A stretch of DNA of 64,000 nucleotides from Porphyrobacter sp. YT40. Its GTDB lineage: Bacteria; Pseudomonadota; Alphaproteobacteria; Sphingomonadales; Sphingomonadaceae. The notes below the pieces were generated by a model, which was not told the origin of the DNA, did not search any database, and was given only the letters and a program-made list of their open reading frames with translations. Where the stretch lies: assembly GCF_006542605.1 (NCBI RefSeq), contig NZ_CP041223.1, forward strand, positions 62,001 through 126,000, written 5' to 3'. Made by a program: the position numbers and the translations under genes. This document shows positions 23,117 through 33,598 of this stretch, piece by piece. Position 1 is the stretch's first letter. Every line of letters begins with the position of its first letter.

Positions 23117-23783
23117 ATTTCAGGCCCATTTCGGCGAGGCGGCCACGCATATCGTAAATGTCGAGGCCGAGTTCCCCGGCAGCGAGCCGTTGACGCTTCG
23201 TTTCCTCATTGGCTTCGCGTGCCTGGGCCTTTGCCAACACGTCGGCGGCGCGTTCGCGCTCGACCACACAGACCCCATCGTCATCTGCAATGATCACGTC
23301 ACCGGGACGGATCACGGCGTCTGCGCAAACGACGGGGACATTGACCGATCCCAGCGTCGCCTTCACCGTACCCTGTGCGAAGATGGCCTTCGACCAGACA
23401 GGAAAGCCCATGGCCGTCAGATCGCGCACGTCACGTACCCCCGCATCGATTACCAGCCCCCGGCAACCCCGTGCCATCGCCGAGGTGGCGAGAAGGTCTC
23501 CGAAATAGCCGTCTTCGCAAGGCGAGGTGGGGGCGAGCACGAGAATGTCGCCGGGCTGCAGCTGCTCGATGGCGACATGCACCATCCAGTTGTCCCCGGG
23601 AGGCGCGGAGATGGTGACCGCCGAGCCCGCGATACGGGCGCCTGCATAGATCGGGCGCATGCGGGAGGCGAGCAGCCCTGTGCGGCCTTGCGCTTCATGG
23701 ACCGTCGCAACGCCGCAAGAGGCGAGGGCGTCGATTACCGGCGCTTCCGCTCGCTCGATAGATTGGACGACTAAACCCGACAC
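23109..23783 (-). CDS. ligK: 4-carboxy-4-hydroxy-2-oxoadipate aldolase
   Basis: A 224-residue class II aldolase of the HMG/CHA (RraA-like) family. It cleaves 4-carboxy-4-hydroxy-2-oxoadipate to pyruvate and oxaloacetate, the last step of the pathway. The motifs are [34 protein letters not shown] (substrate- and metal-binding loop) and [11 protein letters not shown]. No ATG fits: a GTG at 23783 lies 6 bases after AAGGAG and gives the normal length. It is the first gene of the minus-strand lig operon and divergent from the LysR regulator. Confidence 0.92.
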
Positions 23784-23885
23784 AACGCTCTCCTTGGCAA
23801 CGATAACTGGGAGAATGCGCGCCGTTCCGTCCTTGCAGCAAATCCGTTCTTTGCCCGATGAATAAGAATTTGCTAATCGTGCAGC
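23784..23885. promoter_or_regulatory. Divergent promoter region, ligK operon and lysR
   Basis: A 102-base gap between two divergent starts is where a LysR regulator would bind. It is AT-rich near 23858-23880 (GATGAATAAGAATTTGCTAA), next to the lysR start. I see candidate T-N11-A spacings but no dyad strong enough to name. Confidence 0.45.
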
Positions 23886-25055
23886 ATGGAACGGCTGGAC
23901 GTGAATCTGCGGCATCTGCGCGCCTTTCTGGCGATCATGGAAAGTGGAAGCGTGACGGCAGCCGCGCGTGAGGTTCACCTTACCCAGCCTGCAGTGACGC
24001 AGGGAATCGCCAAGCTGGAGTTGCGGTTCGGGGTGCCGCTTTTCGAACGGCAGCCGCGCCGCATGATCCCCACGGATGAGGCACGAATCCTGGCGCCGCG
24101 CGCTACCGCGATCATTCGGCTTCTGGGGCAAACGCGCGCGACGGCGGCGCAGGTTTCCGCTTTTCTCGGCTTATCGCGAGCGGGAAGTTATGCAAATGCT
24201 GCGACGGCCATGGGTCTGAGCGAAGCATCGCTGCATCGGGCGGTGAGCGACCTTTCGCTCGCTTTGGGACAGGATCTTGTGAGGCGGCGCGGCAAGGGTG
24301 TTGTCCTGACGGCGCGCGGCTTGGCGATGGCGCGCAATTTCCGGCTCGCGCTTGCCGAGCTTCGATCGGCGGATATTGAGCTGGCCGCATTGCGAGGCCA
24401 CGAAAGAGGGCGCATCACGATCGGAGCGATGCCGCTTTCGCGTGCGCGCCTGTTACCGAGCGCCGTCGCAGCGTTTCATCGCGCGAAGCCGGATATCGAT
24501 ATCGTCATCATGGAGGGCTCCTATGCCGAGCTGACGGGGCCGCTGCGTGACGGCGATATCGATATGATGGTCGGTGCGGCGAGGACAAATATATCGGCAG
24601 ATATGGCACAGAGAGAACTTTTCGACGATCCGCTCATCATTCTTGCCGGCGCGCACCACCCGCTGGCGCAGGCCCGCCGGCCCCCGACGATTGCGGCGCT
24701 CGCGCGGTATCCATGGATCGTGGCCGCGGCTGGTACGCCGTTAAGGGCGCATTGGCAGTCGATGTTCGAGGAGGTCGGCGTTACGCCACCACGCGTGCCG
24801 ATGGAATGCGGCTCAGTCATGATCGTCCGGCAAATTCTTGTCGAAAGCGATTTCCTCACTCTGCTGTCGCCCGATCAGGTCAGTGTGGAACTGGAGGCGG
24901 GGTGGCTCGTGAGAATTGCAGGCCCGGTGCGTCCGATGTCGCGCACCATCGGTTTGACCGTCCGATCGGATTGGCGGCCTACGCCGGCACAGGCTGCTCT
25001 GATCGAGGTTATCGAGGAACAGGCCGCAGTGCTGCGCGACGAACACACTTCGTAA
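23886..25055 (+). CDS. LysR-family regulator with two HTH-like segments
   Basis: A 389-residue regulator, about 80-90 residues longer than usual LysR proteins. The first HTH is [20 protein letters not shown] through [16 protein letters not shown], followed by VPLFERQPR (residues 8-60). A second LysR-like HTH follows at about residues 91-140: [40 protein letters not shown], then [14 protein letters not shown]. The effector domain begins near residue 175 ([20 protein letters not shown]). It is divergent from ligK and upstream of ligJABC, so it probably controls one or both in response to a pathway intermediate (inference). Confidence 0.88.
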   Translation: MERLDVNLRHLRAFLAIMESGSVTAAAREVHLTQPAVTQGIAKLELRFGVPLFERQPRRMIPTDEARILAPRATAIIRLLGQTRATAAQVSAFLGLSRAGSYANAATAMGLSEASLHRAVSDLSLALGQDLVRRRGKGVVLTARGLAMARNFRLALAELRSADIELAALRGHERGRITIGAMPLSRARLLPSAVAAFHRAKPDIDIVIMEGSYAELTGPLRDGDIDMMVGAARTNISADMAQRELFDDPLIILAGAHHPLAQARRPPTIAALARYPWIVAAAGTPLRAHWQSMFEEVGVTPPRVPMECGSVMIVRQILVESDFLTLLSPDQVSVELEAGWLVRIAGPVRPMSRTIGLTVRSDWRPTPAQAALIEVIEEQAAVLRDEHTS

Positions 25056-25058
25056 TTT

Positions 25059-25086
25059 CTAATGCATTAGGTGCCAATCCGATTGG
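25059..25086. promoter_or_regulatory. Two small palindromes upstream of the ligJ operon
   Basis: CTAATGCATTAG (25059-25070) and CCAATCCGATTGG (25074-25086) lie side by side in the 64-base gap between lysR and the first gene of the ligJABC operon. The position suits an operator; no regulator can be assigned. Confidence 0.4.
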
Positions 25087-25119
25087 CGGTGCGTGGACGG
25101 TTGCCGCTAATCTCGGCAA

Positions 25120-26004
25120 ATGGATCAGATTGCTGTCGCTTTGATTGGTTTCGGAGAAGCGGGCCGCAGCTTTGCGGAAGCAGGGTCCTGGTCGACTTCG
25201 GCGCGTGTCTTCGACGTTTTGACCGATGATCCGGCCAGCGCCGACCGCAAGCGTCGTGAGTATCTGGCAGCTGGCGTTGCGGGAAGCGACACGCTTGCCG
25301 ATGCGGTGAGCCGCTCGCCGCTGGTGCTTTCGCTGGTGACGGCAGATCAAGCCGTCGTGGCCGCGCGCGCCGCCGCCTCGCTGGTCGCTCCTGCTGCGAT
25401 GTTCTGTGACATGAACAGCGTGGCGCCTGAAACCAAGCGCATCGCCGCACAAACGATTGAAGCTGCCGGCGGGTGGTATGTGGACGTGGCGGTCATGGCG
25501 CCGGTCAATCCCGCCAAGCTCTCCGTACCGCTGTTGCTGAGCGGCGTCAGAGGGAGCGACGCGGCGGCGGCACTGGAGCGGTTGGGTTTCACGAATATCC
25601 GGGTAGTGGGCGACAAGGTCGGTCAGGCCTCGGCGATCAAGATGATCCGTTCGGTGATGGTGAAAGGTATCGAAGCCCTCACCGCAGAATGCGTGCTCGC
25701 GGCGGAAAGGGCAGGGGTCACGGCTGAAGTGCTCGGCTCGCTCGGCCCCGAATGGGATGCCAAGGCGGACTATAATCTCGACCGGATGATGGTTCATGGC
25801 CTGCGCCGCGCCGCCGAGATGGAAGAAGTTGCGCTCACGCTCGAAGGGTTGGGGGCAGCAAGCGGGATGACTCGCGAGGCTGTCGCGCTGCATCGCCGTC
25901 TGGGTCGATTGGGGGTCACACCTCCGCCGGAAGGGCTTTCCGCGAAAATCGAGAAAATCACCGATCTGGAATCCAAACTAGTGGGGAGGGTTGACGCCGC
26001 ATGA
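25120..26004 (+). CDS. NAD(P)-binding dehydrogenase with DUF1932 domain, lig operon
   Basis: A 294-residue protein of the 3-hydroxyisobutyrate/6-phosphogluconate dehydrogenase fold. The N-terminal Rossmann motif is VALIGFGEAGRSFAEAG (residues 6-22). NSVAPETKR is the substrate-loop equivalent, and KMIRSVMVKGIEALTAECVL holds the catalytic Lys position. The C-terminal region is DUF1932-like. Its stop overlaps the ligJ start by 4 bases, so it is translated together with the pathway enzymes. None of the established steps needs it, since LigC does the only dehydrogenation. It may reduce or oxidise a pathway keto or hydroxy acid, or handle a side product. Its function is unknown. Confidence 0.82.
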   Translation: MDQIAVALIGFGEAGRSFAEAGSWSTSARVFDVLTDDPASADRKRREYLAAGVAGSDTLADAVSRSPLVLSLVTADQAVVAARAAASLVAPAAMFCDMNSVAPETKRIAAQTIEAAGGWYVDVAVMAPVNPAKLSVPLLLSGVRGSDAAAALERLGFTNIRVVGDKVGQASAIKMIRSVMVKGIEALTAECVLAAERAGVTAEVLGSLGPEWDAKADYNLDRMMVHGLRRAAEMEEVALTLEGLGAASGMTREAVALHRRLGRLGVTPPPEGLSAKIEKITDLESKLVGRVDAA

Positions 26005-27023
26005 GTCTGATTATCGACTGCCATGGTCATTATACCGTGCTGCCCAAGGGGCACGATGCCTGGCGAGAGGAGCAGAAGGCGGCTTTCAAAGCGGGCGTGC
26101 CTGCGCCGGCCTATCCGGAGATTTCCGACGATGAAATCCGTGACACCATCGAATCCAACCAGCTTCGCCTGATCAAAGAGCGTGGCGCCGACCTCACGAT
26201 CTTCTCTCCCCGGGCGTCTGCGATGGCCCCGCATGTCGGTGATGCCGGTGTCGCGAAGGAATGGGCGATCCGCTGCAACGACCTGATCTCGCGCGTGGTC
26301 GGCCTTTATCCGGAAACTTTCGTTGGCGTGTGCATGCTGCCGCAATCGCCCGCAGCCGACATGGTGAACAGCATCGCGGAACTGGAACGCTGCGTCGATA
26401 TGGGATTTATCGGGTGCAATCTGAACCCCGACCCGGGCGGCGGCCATTTCCAGCATCCGCCGCTGACAGACCGTTACTGGTATCCCTTTTACGAGAAGAT
26501 GGTGGAGCTGGACGTTCCGGCGATGATCCACGTGTCGGGCAGCTGCAATCCCGCGATGCATGCCACGGGCGGATACTACATCGCGGCCGACACGATCGCC
26601 TTCATGCAGTTGCTCGAGGGAGATCTGTTCAAGGATTTCCCCACCTTGCGCTTCATCATCCCGCATGGCGGCGGTGCCGTCCCCTATCATTGGGGGCGTT
26701 ACCGGGGCCTGGCCGACATGCTGAAGAAGCCGGCCCTCGATGCGCATCTGATGAACAACATCTTCTTCGACACCTGCGTCTATCACCAGCCAGGCGTCGA
26801 CCTGTTGGCCGATGTGATCGACAACAAGAATATCCTGTTCGGTTCGGAAATGGTCGGTGCGGTGCGCGGCATCGATCCTACCACCGGCCATTATTTCGAC
26901 GATACCAAGCGTTATGTGGACGCGCTCGTGATCAGCGACGCGGAGCGTCATGCGATCTTCGAAGGGAACGCCCGCCGGGTTTTTCCGCGGCTCGATTCCC
27001 GATTGAAGGAGAGAGGGCTGTGA
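26001..27023 (+). CDS. ligJ: 4-oxalomesaconate hydratase
   Basis: A 340-residue amidohydrolase-superfamily hydratase that forms 4-carboxy-4-hydroxy-2-oxoadipate, the substrate of LigK. The metal-site motifs are DCHGHYT (residues 6-12), MIHVSGSC, IIPHGGGAVPYHWGRYRG and FFDTCVYHQPGVDLL. The length is normal. It overlaps the upstream dehydrogenase gene and, by the bases TGTGA, the downstream DUF2218 gene. It is part of an operon that matches ligJABC of Sphingobium except for interposed extra genes. Confidence 0.93.
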   Translation: MSLIIDCHGHYTVLPKGHDAWREEQKAAFKAGVPAPAYPEISDDEIRDTIESNQLRLIKERGADLTIFSPRASAMAPHVGDAGVAKEWAIRCNDLISRVVGLYPETFVGVCMLPQSPAADMVNSIAELERCVDMGFIGCNLNPDPGGGHFQHPPLTDRYWYPFYEKMVELDVPAMIHVSGSCNPAMHATGGYYIAADTIAFMQLLEGDLFKDFPTLRFIIPHGGGAVPYHWGRYRGLADMLKKPALDAHLMNNIFFDTCVYHQPGVDLLADVIDNKNILFGSEMVGAVRGIDPTTGHYFDDTKRYVDALVISDAERHAIFEGNARRVFPRLDSRLKERGL

Positions 27024-27312
27024 GCTTCGTTTCGAAAGCCTTCGTTTCGACTGCTTCCGGTGACAAATATGTCCAGCAGCTCATCAAGCATTGGAGCCAC
27101 CGGTTCGAGACGTCCTATGCCGATGGAGAAGGCCTAGTCCCCTTTTCTGACGTGGCTTCAGCGAGCTTTACCAGCGATCCGGAGGGTATCCGTATCGTCC
27201 TGCGCACATCAGGCGCGGAAGAGGCTGAAACCCTGCGGGGGGTAATCGAGAGCCATCTCGACAGGTTCGCCTTTCGGGAAGCCCCTTTGTCTTATACCTG
27301 GGAGGATGGGCG

Positions 27313-27316
<4 letters not shown>
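27020..27316 (+). CDS. DUF2218-like small protein between ligJ and ligA
   Basis: A 98-residue protein with a GTG start inside the ligJ stop. It resembles DUF2218 proteins: FVSTASGDKYVQQLIKHWSH at the N-terminus and a C-terminal LRGVIESHLDRFAFREAPLS then YTWED. Members of that family are often found with siderophore or iron-uptake genes. Here its stop overlaps the ligA start (GTGA), placing it between the hydratase and the iron-dependent dioxygenase. A role in iron supply to LigAB is conceivable but unsupported. Confidence 0.75.
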
Positions 27317-28588
<1,272 letters not shown>

Positions 28589-28589
<1 letters not shown>

Positions 28590-28981
28590 TGGACTTCGAA
28601 GACCTCAAGGCCAGAGTGATCGAACTGCGTGAGACGCAACAATCGATCGCCTCGGTTGTCCAGGACCAACCGCCTGACTGGCGGAAGGAAGTGGTTCGTT
28701 TGAGGCTCGAATTGTCGCGCAAGCTGGGCTTTGTCAGCAATTCTACGAATGACTGGCAAGCGCACGCGAGTGCTTCGGCTGCCTGGTCGCGGTTTCGCAA
28801 AAACCTGTCGGTCTTGCGCGCCGCGCTGGCTGAGCATCAAGCTCGCTGGCCGGCGGTGGCGCTAGACGAGAGAGCGACTGATTTTCAGGCGTCTACTCGA
28901 CGCATACGCAAGGCCTTTGATGACCTCGAGCAGGGGCTCGCTGAACTGCAACTGGCTGCTTCGCGAAGCAACCCAACATAA
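28589..28981 (+). CDS. Unknown 130-residue protein between ligB and ligC
   Basis: I do not recognise this protein. It is 130 residues with a GTG start overlapping the ligB stop by one base, and it ends 13 bases before ligC, so it belongs to the operon. It is hydrophilic and almost wholly helical by composition, with heptad-like stretches (VVRLRLELSRKLGFVS; IRKAFDDLEQGLAELQLAAS). It has no cysteines, signal peptide or membrane segment. A structural or regulatory partner of the pathway enzymes is possible. Codon use looks like that of its neighbours. Confidence 0.7.
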
Positions 28982-28994
28982 GGAAATGTCACAT

Positions 28995-29935
28995 ATGCGG
29001 ATTGCACTGGCTGGTGCGGGCGCCTTTGGCGAGAAGCACCTGGATGGCCTCAAGAACATCGATGGCGTGACCGTCACTTCGCTGGTCGGCCGCGAGCTGG
29101 AGCCGACCCGGGCGATAGCCGAGAAATACGGTGTCGGCCACGTCACTACAGAACTCGATGAAACGCTTGCCCGCGACGACGTCGATGCGGTCATTCTATG
29201 CACGCCTACGCAGATGCACGCTAAGCAAGCTATTGCCTGCATGGAGGCAGGCAAGCATGTCGAGGTAGAGATTCCGCTGGCGGACAGCTGGGCAGACGCG
29301 CAAGCGGTCCTGGCCAAGCAGAAGGAAACGGGTCTGGTCTGCATGGTGGGCCACACCCGTCGGTTCAATCCGTCGCACCAATATGTGCACAACAAGATCC
29401 GGGCCGGAGAACTGAACGTCCAGCAGATGGACGTCCAGACCTATTTTTTCGCCGCAAGAACATCAACGCGAAGGGTGAGCCGCGTAGCTGGACGGACCAT
29501 CTGCTGTGGCATCATGCCGCGCATACGGTGGACCTTTTCGCCTATCAGGCCGGAAAGATCGTCGAGGCACATGCGCTGCAGGGGCCAATCCATGCGGAAC
29601 TTGGGATCGCGATGGATATGTCGATCCAATTGAAGAGCGAAACCGGCGCTATCTGCACCCTTTCGCTGTCGTTCAATAATGACGGACCGCTCGGCACTTA
29701 TTTCCGGTATATCTGCGATAACGGCACCTACATCGCGCGCTACGACGACCTGGTGAACGGCAAGGAGGAGCCGATCGACGTTTCCCAGGTGGATGTGTCG
29801 ATGAACGGCATCGAGTTACAGGATCGTGAGTTCGTCGCGGCCATCCGCGAGGGTCGCGAGCCCAATTCCTCAGTCGCCGGCGTATTCGATTGCTATCGCG
29901 TGCTTGGCGAACTGGAAGCGCAGCTTGTCCGCTGA
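28995..29935 (+). pseudogene. ligC: 4-carboxy-2-hydroxymuconate semialdehyde dehydrogenase with a one-base frameshift
   Basis: LigC, a Gfo/Idh/MocA-type NADP enzyme, oxidises the ring-cleavage product to 2-pyrone-4,6-dicarboxylate. The N-terminal Rossmann motif is IALAGAGAFGEKHL, then VILCTPTQMHAKQAI and GLVCMVGHTRRFNPSHQYVH. The frame breaks at TTTTTTC (29444-29450), where homologues would read TYFFRRKNINAKGEPRSWTD. One T appears to be missing, and the normal sequence resumes one frame back (WTDHLLWHHAAHTVDLFAYQ) to the stop at 29935. Unshifted reading ends at 29633 with a nonsense tail. The break lies on a perfect in-frame -1 slippery heptamer (T_TTT_TTC), so ribosomal slippage could restore full-length protein. 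A deletion or sequencing error is the simpler reading. Confidence 0.9.
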
Positions 29936-29970
29936 TCCCTTCGCGCTACCACAGGCAGGAAGAGCATAGT

Positions 29971-30987
29971 ATGACCGCGACCCTTCCAAAGCGCGCTTTA
30001 GGCCCGTTTTCCGTGTCAGCAATTGGTCTTGGCTGCATGAACCTTTCGCATGGGTATCAGCCGCGTCCCGAGGCTGAAGCAGCTGAACGGCTACTGTTAC
30101 ATGCGTTGGATAGAGGCGTCACGTTCTTCGATACGGCTGCTCTCTACGGGTTCGGAGCAAATGAGACGCTGATCGGGCGTGCCTTGGGACATCGCCGCAA
30201 GGATTTCGTCCTTGCCAGCAAATGCGCGCTTGGCGAGATCAATGGAAAACGCGGTCTCGACGGTTCGGCGGCGGCGATCACGCAGACATTGGATGAAGCA
30301 TTGATACGATTGAGGACCGATGTCATCGACCTCTACTATCTTCACCGCCTCGATCCGAAGGTACCGATGGAAGAGTCGGTCGGCGCCCTGTCGCGGGCAG
30401 TGGAGGCAGGAAAAATTCGCACGATCGGTTTGTCGGAAGTATCGGCAGAAACGATCCGCGCGGTACATGCGATCCATCCGGTGACAGCTGTCCAGACCGA
30501 ATATTCGCCCTGGACGCGCAATGTGGAACTTGCCGTACTCGATTGCTGCGAGGAGCTCGGGATTGGCTTTATCGCCTTCTCGCCTCTGGCTCGCGGCTTG
30601 TTGGCGGGAAGTGTGGGTACGGCAGGTTTCCAGCAAGGCGACCTGAGAGCCGCGATGCCGCGGTTCCAGGAACCTCATTTGACGCGGAACCTCGGGCTTT
30701 ATGATCAGATGGCTGGGTTGGCCCGGGCTGCAGATTGCACTCCGGCGCAGCTCTGCCTCGCCTGGCTGCTTTCAAAGCGCGACTTCGTCGTTCCGATCCC
30801 CGGGACCACGAACATTGATCATCTCGATGAAATTCTGGATACCCTGTCGTTGACCATCTCCGAGGTCGTGTTTGACCAAGTGGACGCCCTTTTCGCTTTT
30901 GGCGCCGTTTCGGGACCTCGTTATTCAAAGGAAGCCCAATCGCAAATTGGTACCGAGATTTGGGAGGGTGAGCCGCTTGCCAGCTAG
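29971..30987 (+). CDS. Aldo/keto reductase
   Basis: A 338-residue NADPH-dependent aldo/keto reductase. The catalytic tetrad is visible: Asp in FFDTAALYGFG with Tyr a few residues on, Lys in VLASKCALG and His in YYLHRLDP. QTEYSPWTRNVE and the C-terminal VPIPGTTNIDHLDE are family hallmarks (YhdN/AKR13-like group). The start at 29971 follows CAGGAAGAG. It lies 35 bases after ligC and 9 bases before the TetR gene. It may reduce an aldehyde released from the substrate, but no established protocatechuate step needs it. Confidence 0.9.
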   Translation: MTATLPKRALGPFSVSAIGLGCMNLSHGYQPRPEAEAAERLLLHALDRGVTFFDTAALYGFGANETLIGRALGHRRKDFVLASKCALGEINGKRGLDGSAAAITQTLDEALIRLRTDVIDLYYLHRLDPKVPMEESVGALSRAVEAGKIRTIGLSEVSAETIRAVHAIHPVTAVQTEYSPWTRNVELAVLDCCEELGIGFIAFSPLARGLLAGSVGTAGFQQGDLRAAMPRFQEPHLTRNLGLYDQMAGLARAADCTPAQLCLAWLLSKRDFVVPIPGTTNIDHLDEILDTLSLTISEVVFDQVDALFAFGAVSGPRYSKEAQSQIGTEIWEGEPLAS

Positions 30988-30996
30988 ACTGTTCAG

Positions 30997-31632
30997 GTGA
31001 AACGGGTCGTTCGGGACCGGCGACGCAGGGTCGCGGCCGCAGTTCGCCGGCCGGCCGGTGCCCCGCCCGGTCCGAGGAAGGCTCAGCTTCGGCGCGTCGA
31101 AATTCTGGAAGCGGCGAGGCGATTGTTTGTTGAGCGAGGCTATGACGCGACGACGATGGATGACGTTTGCGTTGAAACTGGCCTCGCTAAGGGCACACTT
31201 TACCATTATTTTTCAAGTAAGACCGAATTGCGTGCGGCACTTCGGGACAACTTCTGCAACATGATATTGAACCGTGTCAAAAGCAGGATCAGTCTTTGCG
31301 AATCCGACGATTTTTTCACGCGGATCGATCTTCTGGTCGAGACGGCGGTGGAAAGTTATCTGGACACGCCCGAGTTGCGGGATGTGATCTTCTTCAGTGG
31401 GGATACGCCGCTCAGATCCGTGGCCGTGAACGACGGGCTTGTGGGCTATATCAGCGATCTGCTTTCACAAGGAACGCTGGAGGGCGCATGGTGTGTGGAT
31501 GATCCCCACGCGCTATCAACGCTGATCTATTATAGCATCCATGCGATCGCAGACGATGCCTTGATGAGCGGTGCGCGACGCCCTCGAAGCGCGGTGCGTG
31601 TCTCGAAACTGGTCGCTATCACGCCGGACTAA
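30997..31632 (+). CDS. TetR-family regulator
   Basis: A 211-residue repressor-type regulator with a GTG start. After a basic, poorly conserved tail of about 30 residues the TetR HTH follows: ILEAARRLFVERGYDATTMD, then DVCVETGLAKGTLYHYFSSK (about residues 36-75). The C-terminal ligand domain shows no recognisable motif. The gene directly follows the aldo/keto reductase and precedes the broken aldehyde dehydrogenase, so it may have controlled either. Confidence 0.88.
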   Translation: MKRVVRDRRRRVAAAVRRPAGAPPGPRKAQLRRVEILEAARRLFVERGYDATTMDDVCVETGLAKGTLYHYFSSKTELRAALRDNFCNMILNRVKSRISLCESDDFFTRIDLLVETAVESYLDTPELRDVIFFSGDTPLRSVAVNDGLVGYISDLLSQGTLEGAWCVDDPHALSTLIYYSIHAIADDALMSGARRPRSAVRVSKLVAITPD

Positions 31633-31806
31633 CGCTTCTCATCTGGTTTCGCGCAATCAAGATTCCGCGAGTATCGTCGGGCGTTTACATGCATCAGCTA
31701 TCAGAATGGATGGCTTCTCATCAAATGAGAGTGTCCATACCGCGAAGGCATCCATCGGCCGGATTTGTTAGGGAATGCCAAACTGGATTTCAGGGAAATA
31801 GCAAAC

Positions 31807-32292
31807 GTGAATCTTAGCCTTGCGGAGCCAAAACTGCTCCGGGCGCAAGCTTTTGTCGATGGCGCATGGATCGACGGCGAAGCGCGAATCGACGTCTTGA
31901 ATCCGGCAGACAGCTCCTTGGTCGGCTCGGTCCCGGATCTCGGGTATCGCGAGGCCGAAGGTGCCGTCGACGCGGCCTATCGTGCCTTGACCGATTGGCG
32001 AAAAGCTACAGGCAAGCAGCGGGCCGCGATTTTGCGGCGCTGGTATGATCTGGTGCTCGTCCATACGGATGATCTGGCGCGCCTTCTGACGGCCGAGCAA
32101 GGCAAACCGTTGCACGAGGCCAAGGCCGAGGTGGTGTATGCGGCATCGTTCATCGAATGGTTCGCGGAGGAGGCGAAGCGTGTGAACGGAGATGTCTTAG
32201 CACCTCATGCGGCCGACCACCGTCTCCTGGTGCGACGCGAACCCGTGGGTGTGGTAGGCGCTGTAACACCCTGGAATTTTCCGCTCGTGACG
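31807..32292 (+). pseudogene. Aldehyde dehydrogenase, 5' part (broken by IS3-family elements)
   Basis: 162 codons of a succinate-semialdehyde-dehydrogenase-like aldehyde dehydrogenase: AFVDGAWIDGEARIDVLNPA, LLTAEQGKPLHEAKAEVVYA and the Rossmann start GVVGAVTPWNFPLVT. The coding sequence stops making sense at TGACG (32288-32292), where an IS3-family inverted repeat begins. The gene resumes at 34797 with LELGGNAPFIVFDDA. About 100 codons between the two halves are missing, so precise IS loss could not restore it. A GTG at 31807 is the likely start. Confidence 0.9.
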
Positions 32293-32548
32293 TGCTCCCC
32301 TGATTGTTACCATTCAGAGGTAGAGTCTCGCACCTTCATGATTGATGTTTGATGGGATGGCAACGTGTCTGGGGGCATGCCCCCAGACACGTTCGCCGGC
32401 GATCTCGGCGGGGGTCTTCCCGCCCAGTTTCGAGTGTGGCCTGACCGTGTTGTAATCGTGCCGCCATGCAGCGAGCACGAACCGGGCATGAGCCAGAGAG
32501 GTGAACAGCGTCTCGTTGAGGCATTCGTCCCGGAGGCGGCCATTGACG
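32293..32548 (-). mobile_element. Inverted 3'-terminal fragment of an IS3-family element
   Basis: The fragment starts at the IS end TGCTCCCCTGATTG and, on the minus strand, encodes the C-terminus of an IS3 OrfB from NGRLRDECLNETLF through AHARFVLAAWRHDYNTVRPH to its stop. This is exactly the part missing from the plus-strand element at 32549-33532, broken at the same AATGG pentamer. It is flanked on both sides by TGACG. The tail of that element was therefore inverted and moved to its other side. Confidence 0.8.
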
Positions 32549-33532
32549 TGCTCCCCTGAAATGTGACCGGTTTTTGGTAGAGTCCGACGCAAAGGAGTCG
32601 GACGACAATGAAACGAAGCAGGTTCAGCGAAGAGCAGATCATCGCGGTTTTGAAGGAACAGGAGGCTGGCATGGCGACGGCGGAGGTGTGCCGGCGTCAC
32701 GGGATCAGCTCCGCCACGTTCTACAAATGGAAGTCGAAGTTCGGCGGGCTGGAGGTATCCGATGCTCGGCGGCTGCGCACGCTCGAGCAGGAGAACAGTC
32801 GGCTCAAGAAGCTGCTGGCCGAGGCGATGCTCGACAATGTTGTGCTGAAGGATCTGGCATCAAAAAAATGGTAACGCCCGGCGCGAAGCGGGAAGCCGTC
32901 GCCCATGCCCGTGAACAGCACGGGCTGAGCGAGCGTCGGGCGTGTAGTCTGGTTGGAGTGAGCCGCAGGGTGATCCGTTACGAGCCGACGAGGCCGGATG
33001 ACGGGGCACTGCGGCAACGGTTGCGCGAGCTGGCGGCGGAGCGTCGCCGGTTCGGCTATCGCCGCCTGGGCTACCTGCTGGCGCGGGAAGGCATGCGACC
33101 GAACCACAAGAAGCTGCTGCGCATCTATCGTGAGGAAGGCCTCCGGGTCCGTCGTCGTGGCGGTCGCAAACGGGCACTGGGCACGCGCAGACCAATGGTG
33201 CTGCCGGATGGGCCGAACCAGCGGTGGTCGCTCGACTTCGTCTCCGACAGCCTGATCTGCGGTCGGCGCTTCCGTATCCTGTGCGTGGTTGATGACTTCT
33301 CGCGGGAATGCCTGGCGCTGGTGGCCGATACGTCACTGTCAGGCGCACGGGTGGCTCGTGAACTGACCAGCCTGATCGGGATGCGCGGCAGGCCGCACAC
33401 GGTTGTCAGCGACAATGGCACCGAACTGACCTCGTCAGCCATCCTGCGCTGGTCGCAGGAACGACGGGTCGAGTGGCACTACATCGCGCCGGGCAAGCCG
33501 ATGCAGAACGGCTTCGTGGAGAGCTTTAATGG
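32549..33532 (+). mobile_element. IS3-family element (IS407-like), truncated by a second IS
   Basis: The element starts TGCTCCCCTGAAATG, preceded by the target-like TGACG, and carries orfA plus most of orfB. Its 3' end is interrupted at AATGG by the next element; the missing end lies inverted at 32293-32548. It is probably non-functional on its own. Confidence 0.88.
32608..32874 (+). CDS. IS3-family OrfA (DNA-binding)
   Basis: 88 residues: RFSEEQIIAVLKEQEAGMAT, the HTH VCRRHGISSATFYKWKSKFG, then a leucine-zipper-like LEQENSRLKKLLAEAMLDNV. It ends just after an A7 run (32862-32868), the -1 frameshift signal that fuses OrfA to OrfB in this family. Confidence 0.9.
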   Translation: MKRSRFSEEQIIAVLKEQEAGMATAEVCRRHGISSATFYKWKSKFGGLEVSDARRLRTLEQENSRLKKLLAEAMLDNVVLKDLASKKW

Positions 33533-33548
33533 TGGTCTGAGCCCCTAG
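32868..33548 (+). pseudogene. IS3-family OrfB (integrase core), C-terminus lost
   Basis: This frame is -1 relative to orfA. It has the HTH_21 region and an rve core with D in WSLDFVSDSL, D in VVSDNGTELTSS and E in NGFVESFNG. The last four codons come from the inserted element. About 70 C-terminal residues are missing here and lie inverted at 32293-32548. The full DDE triad is present. Confidence 0.88.
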
Positions 33549-33598
33549 ATTTCCTCCAGTGATAAGTAGAGTCCGGCCCTGACAAGGAGACGGACGAG

